A stretch of 64,000 bases of DNA. It comes from Comamonadaceae bacterium (GTDB lineage Bacteria; Pseudomonadota; Gammaproteobacteria; Burkholderiales; Burkholderiaceae_C). The notes under the pieces were generated by a model. The model had not been told where the DNA came from and did no database searches. It worked only from the letters and a program-made list of their open reading frames with translations. This document shows, piece after piece, positions 60,652 through 64,000 of the stretch (positions are counted from its first letter, which is position 1; the number at the start of each line of letters is the position of its first letter). A program made the translations under genes and the position numbers. The stretch is from NCBI GenBank assembly GCA_947443645.1, contig CANEXF010000002.1, positions 124,001 through 188,000 of the forward strand. Reading direction: 5' to 3'.

Positions 60652-63618
60652 CTATTCGGTTTGCGGCCTGGCGCTCGCGGCGATGTATGCCAGCACCTGC
60701 TGCAGCGCCGCGTCCACTGTGTCAAGCAGGCCAGGCAAGCACTGCGGCGCGTCGTTTTTTTTCAGCGCCAGGTCCAGCGACTTGGCGGCCTCATGCAGCT
60801 GATCCGCGCCAATGGTCGCTGCCAGCCCTTTGAGCGTGTGGGCCGCGCGCTGGGCTCCGGCGGTGTCGGCCGCATTGAGGTTTAGCCGGATCTGCTCGAC
60901 TGCATCAGCCTTGTCATGGGCGAAGGCCTGGGCGATTTCCTGATAAAGCCCGGCGTCGCCGCCAAAACGTTCAATCGCGGCGTCCCGGTCCAGCACTGCA
61001 TGGTCTTGGTTTGAAGATGCCGCGGTCGATGCAGGCGGGGTGCTCTGCACAGGTGCCGGCGCTGCACTGGCCTGCCACTTCGCATTCTGCTTGCCCAGCC
61101 CCCAGTGCCTGAGGGTGTCGTAGACTGCCTCACGGTCTATGGGCTTGGCGATGTAGTCCTGCATGCCGGCGCGCATGCAACTGTCGCGGTCTTGCGCCAT
61201 CGCATTGGCTGTAACCGCAATGATTGGGAGTTTGGCAAAGCGGGCGTCGGCGCGCAGAGCCTGGGTGGCGGTGATGCCGTCCATCACGGGCATCTGCACA
61301 TCCATCAAAATCAGGTCAAACGCGTCAGGACTGGCTTGCAGCCGCTCCAGCGCAAGCGCGCCATTGACCGCAATTTCGGGCCTGATGCCAACCTTGGACA
61401 AAATGGCCAGCATCAACTGCTGGTTGATGGTGTCGTCCTCTACCACCAGCACCCGGAGCACGCTGATATCCTGATTCGAGCCTGGATTCAGGCTCGCATG
61501 GTTTGCATCCAGATCGGGCTGACTTGGCATGGCCGGCACCTCAAGATCAAGGGTAAAGATACTGCCAACATTCAGGGTGCTGCGCACCTGCATGTTGCCG
61601 CCCATCATGCGGGCCAGATGTCCGCTGATCGCCAGCCCCAGTCCTTTCGAGCCCAGTGTTTGCCTCTGTGAATCAAATGCATTCGTGAACGGCCTGAACA
61701 TGCTGGCCTGCTTCTCTGCACTGAGGCCTGCGCCGCTGTCCTCGATTTCAAAGCGTATGGTCATGTGTTGGTGATCTGCGTTGCTGTCGTTCACAGGCAT
61801 CACGCGTACAGAGACACGACCTTCTTGTGTGTACTTGACCGCATTGCTCATGAGGTTACGCAGGATTTGGGACAGTCTGAGCGGATCGGTACCGATCTTT
61901 TTCGGCGTTGCCGGATCTATCTGCAATTCAAAAGTCAGACCTTTTTTCTCAGCGTTGCTGCGCGCCATGTCTGTGGTCTGGGCGAGCAGCTCATACAGAT
62001 CGACACAGACAGATTCGACCTGCAGCTGTCCGGCCTCAATTTTGGAGAAGTCCAGAATGTCGTTGAGCATGCTGAGCATGGACCGCGCGGCAGAACGCGC
62101 ATGGCGCAAATAACCCTGGACTGGCTCGGTCCGGACTTCGTCGAGGGCCAGCTGCGTCATCCCCAAAATGCCGTTCATGGGGGTGCGAATCTCATGGCTC
62201 ATATTGGCCAGGAATTTACTCCTGGCCAGATTTGCAGATTCAGCCTGTTTTAGCGCCAGCTCCAGATCGAGCTGCATCTGTTTTCGCGTAGTGATGTCGT
62301 TGAATACTGCGATATGGTGGGTTGTTCGTCCATTTTCATCGCGCAGGGGCGCCATCGCGACGGATGCGACGTAGTCGTGGCCATCGTGGTGGCGTAGTTC
62401 GAATTCTCCGGTCCAGAGCTTGCCTTGCGCCAAGTCGCTGCGCTGCGTCTCGTAGACCTGCTGGGGTGTCCGGCCGGCATCCAGAATTTGAACAGTTTTG
62501 CCCGCAATCTCCGTTTCGCTGTAGCCGGTAAGAACGCTGAAATTGGGGTTGCTGTATTCAACAATGCCCTGGGTGTCCGTGATCAATATGCCGTAAGGCA
62601 TTTGTTCCATGGCTTGCGACATACGCAAAATGGTGCGGCGCTTTTTCAGATCTGATTGTTCAGTACTGTTAAGGCGCTTCATGAGCAGCAAGGTCAGCAG
62701 CACGATGGCAAGCAGGCCAGCGAACACCATGGCGACCGTACCCGCACTGTTGCTAAGCCACTGCTTTGTGATCAGGCTGCTGTCCGTGCGCACCACAACA
62801 AAAAAAGGATAGCTTACCGAGGTCCGAAATGCGCTGATCCAGTCGCCCATGTCGATGCCGATTTCTCCTGCTTGAACACGCGCCAGAATGTTCGGAGCCG
62901 CGTACATCGCACCCGCCGTCGCATTTTCATCGGTGCTCAGCAGCACGCTGCCATCGAGCCGTACCATCTCAAACACCTGGTTTTCTGCGCCTTCGTAGCG
63001 GCTGATGCGGTTCATCAGAAAGTTGGGGTTCAATGTGACCAGTATCCAGAGCGGCGTCGAGGTGGACTCCAGACGCAGTGCCAGCGGCAAAAAGTAGGGC
63101 TGGTGATCCGAGTCGGGCTGCTGGGTTGTGGTCGGGCTGCCATCTGCGAAGTCGCGCCCCAGCCAAGCAGCGCCGAAACGCACAAAGCCGCGGTCTCGGC
63201 TGTTGGCCTCCGGTGGATAAAACCCGTCCAGCGCAACCGTCTTGCCAATGTTGGACGGGTTGGAGCTGGCTCGAATACCTTCTGTCTGGCTGAGCAGTGA
63301 GATCGAGCGTATGGCCGGCTGGTTGTATTGCAGGCGTTTCAGGCTCGCATTCATTTCAGACAGATCGCCGTCCTTGAGCGGGAATCGCTGCAGCGATGGC
63401 AATGTTCGAATGGTGTTTTCAACCAGCTGCAGTGTCTGTGTGGACAGGTCTTCAAACATCACCGCACTGACGTTTGTGCGCTCAGATTGGGTCTGCAGGC
63501 GGTAGGAATAATCCTGGGAAACGACATAGCCCACCGCCGCAAGTACTGCGGCTGCAAAAAGCCACAAAAATGTTTGGGCCAGTTGCGAAAAGCTGAAGTT
63601 TGGTAGCAGTCTCGACAT
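60652..63618 (-). CDS. Hybrid sensor histidine kinase (PAS-HisKA-HATPase-REC-HPt)
   Basis: A 988-residue unorthodox kinase. Two membrane helices (about residues 15-34 and 291-313) flank a periplasmic CACHE-like sensor. A PAS domain (about 340-450) is followed by HisKA with FLANMSHEIRTPMNGILGM (phospho-His near 476), HATPase with LMSNAVKYTQEG, DSGAGLS and GSKGLGLAISGHLARMMGG, then a receiver with VLVVEDDTINQQLML and LILMDVQMPVMDG (Asp near 774), and HPt with RAAHTLKGLAATIG (His near 926). It therefore runs a His-Asp-His relay to a separate response regulator, which is not in the window. The upstream solute-binding protein gene suggests a ligand-sensing unit. Confidence 0.95.
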   Translation of the reverse strand: MSRLLPNFSFSQLAQTFLWLFAAAVLAAVGYVVSQDYSYRLQTQSERTNVSAVMFEDLSTQTLQLVENTIRTLPSLQRFPLKDGDLSEMNASLKRLQYNQPAIRSISLLSQTEGIRASSNPSNIGKTVALDGFYPPEANSRDRGFVRFGAAWLGRDFADGSPTTTQQPDSDHQPYFLPLALRLESTSTPLWILVTLNPNFLMNRISRYEGAENQVFEMVRLDGSVLLSTDENATAGAMYAAPNILARVQAGEIGIDMGDWISAFRTSVSYPFFVVVRTDSSLITKQWLSNSAGTVAMVFAGLLAIVLLTLLLMKRLNSTEQSDLKKRRTILRMSQAMEQMPYGILITDTQGIVEYSNPNFSVLTGYSETEIAGKTVQILDAGRTPQQVYETQRSDLAQGKLWTGEFELRHHDGHDYVASVAMAPLRDENGRTTHHIAVFNDITTRKQMQLDLELALKQAESANLARSKFLANMSHEIRTPMNGILGMTQLALDEVRTEPVQGYLRHARSAARSMLSMLNDILDFSKIEAGQLQVESVCVDLYELLAQTTDMARSNAEKKGLTFELQIDPATPKKIGTDPLRLSQILRNLMSNAVKYTQEGRVSVRVMPVNDSNADHQHMTIRFEIEDSGAGLSAEKQASMFRPFTNAFDSQRQTLGSKGLGLAISGHLARMMGGNMQVRSTLNVGSIFTLDLEVPAMPSQPDLDANHASLNPGSNQDISVLRVLVVEDDTINQQLMLAILSKVGIRPEIAVNGALALERLQASPDAFDLILMDVQMPVMDGITATQALRADARFAKLPIIAVTANAMAQDRDSCMRAGMQDYIAKPIDREAVYDTLRHWGLGKQNAKWQASAAPAPVQSTPPASTAASSNQDHAVLDRDAAIERFGGDAGLYQEIAQAFAHDKADAVEQIRLNLNAADTAGAQRAAHTLKGLAATIGADQLHEAAKSLDLALKKNDAPQCLPGLLDTVDAALQQVLAYIAASARPQTE

Positions 63619-63638
63619 GTGTTGGCGACGATCTAGCG

Positions 63639-64000
63639 TTAATTCTTCAAGACGACAGGCTCCAGCCTGTGGCGCGCTGCGGCATTGGCAAGCCGACCAT
63701 CGGACTTGATGTCTTGCACAAATTTTTCGATTCGATTAAACCACTTGTCATCGCCCGGCGCGAGCGCATAAGCCAGATTGCTTATGTGATACGGAGATGG
63801 AGGGGCGACCAGCCGCGCCCAGTCAGTGGTTTCGAGCATGCGCCGGCTGTAGGGAAAGTCTGTCATGAATACATCGGCTCGCCCGGCCAGGACTTCTTCT
63901 TCGCGCGCCATGGGCGTGTCCAGCACCAGAAGGCTGGCGGCCTTGAGTCGCTCACGCATCACGGGTTCATGCAGCGTGCCCTTGATGACGGCAACGACGG
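63639..64000 (-). CDS. Family-3 extracellular solute-binding protein, partial (3' part)
   Basis: The frame is open to the window edge, so the 5' end is missing. The visible 120 residues include VVAVIKGTLHEPVMRERLKAASLLVLDTPMAREEEVLAGRADVFMTDFPYSRRMLE and LAYALAPGDDKWFNRIEKFVQDIKSDGRLANAAARH, typical of the second lobe of SBP_bac_3 proteins such as amino acid or glutamine-binding components. It ends with LEPVVLKN. It lies 20 bases before the sensor kinase gene on the same strand. The pairing suggests that it acts as a ligand-binding partner or transport component for the kinase; this is inference. Confidence 0.8.
   Translation of the reverse strand, partial: VVAVIKGTLHEPVMRERLKAASLLVLDTPMAREEEVLAGRADVFMTDFPYSRRMLETTDWARLVAPPSPYHISNLAYALAPGDDKWFNRIEKFVQDIKSDGRLANAAARHRLEPVVLKN

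Overview
The window reads as chromosomal DNA of a betaproteobacterium of the order Burkholderiales, most likely family Comamonadaceae (Polaromonas/Rhodoferax/Acidovorax-like). The grounds are gene order (pyrG-kdsA-eno; coaBC-dut; tgpA-DUF58-moxR), protein sequence character, and several copies of short dispersed repeats that I associate from memory with this family. No rRNA, tRNA, CRISPR array, integrase or transposase gene was seen.

Layout. 1-3000: minus-strand pyrG, kdsA, a DUF1330 gene and the start of eno. 3000-8400: coaBC, dut, a glycine-zipper lipoprotein, an FKBP-type isomerase divergent from a roxA-like ribosomal oxygenase, a hypothetical gene and a tiny Ala-rich lipoprotein. 8400-14400: minus-strand metallo-beta-lactamase-fold hydrolase, bamC, dapA, a methyltransferase, a short-chain dehydrogenase, a small membrane ORF and an MFS transporter. 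14500-20300: plus-strand parE, a lytic transglycosylase, a membrane protein and parC. 20360-35162: two versions of a transglutaminase / circularly permuted ATP-grasp / alpha-E module (predicted peptide-bond-forming and modifying system) on either side of comEC. One version has fused proteins on the minus strand; the other has separate genes on the plus strand.

35163-43000 is an island-like stretch, visibly more A/T-rich by eye. It holds a two-subunit Rieske ring-hydroxylating dioxygenase, a LysR regulator and a complete Liv-type ABC importer, which together look like uptake and first attack of an unidentified (aromatic?) carboxylate. It lies between an intact transglutaminase gene and a decayed, internally deleted second copy of that gene. 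After it come mltB, tgpA, an approximately 0.5-kb element with long terminal inverted repeats, a DUF58 gene and moxR, all minus strand. 49150-57160 is a plus-strand acyl-CoA/electron-transfer region: histone-deacetylase-like hydrolase, crotonase-fold protein, MscS-type channel, etfB, etfA, acyl-CoA dehydrogenase and nitronate monooxygenase. Two operator-like palindromes precede etfB. 57200-64000: a hypothetical gene, an M14-like lipoprotein, dusA, a large hybrid sensor kinase and the 3' part of a family-3 solute-binding protein.

The most unusual features are the concentration of transglutaminase-fold genes (four intact plus one pseudogene within about 26 kb), the island bracketed by a duplicated transglutaminase 3' end, the relic alpha-E leader duplication, the mobile-looking inverted-repeat element, and small dispersed repeats that lie in frame inside coding genes such as comEC. 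All family assignments are from reading translations; no database search was run.
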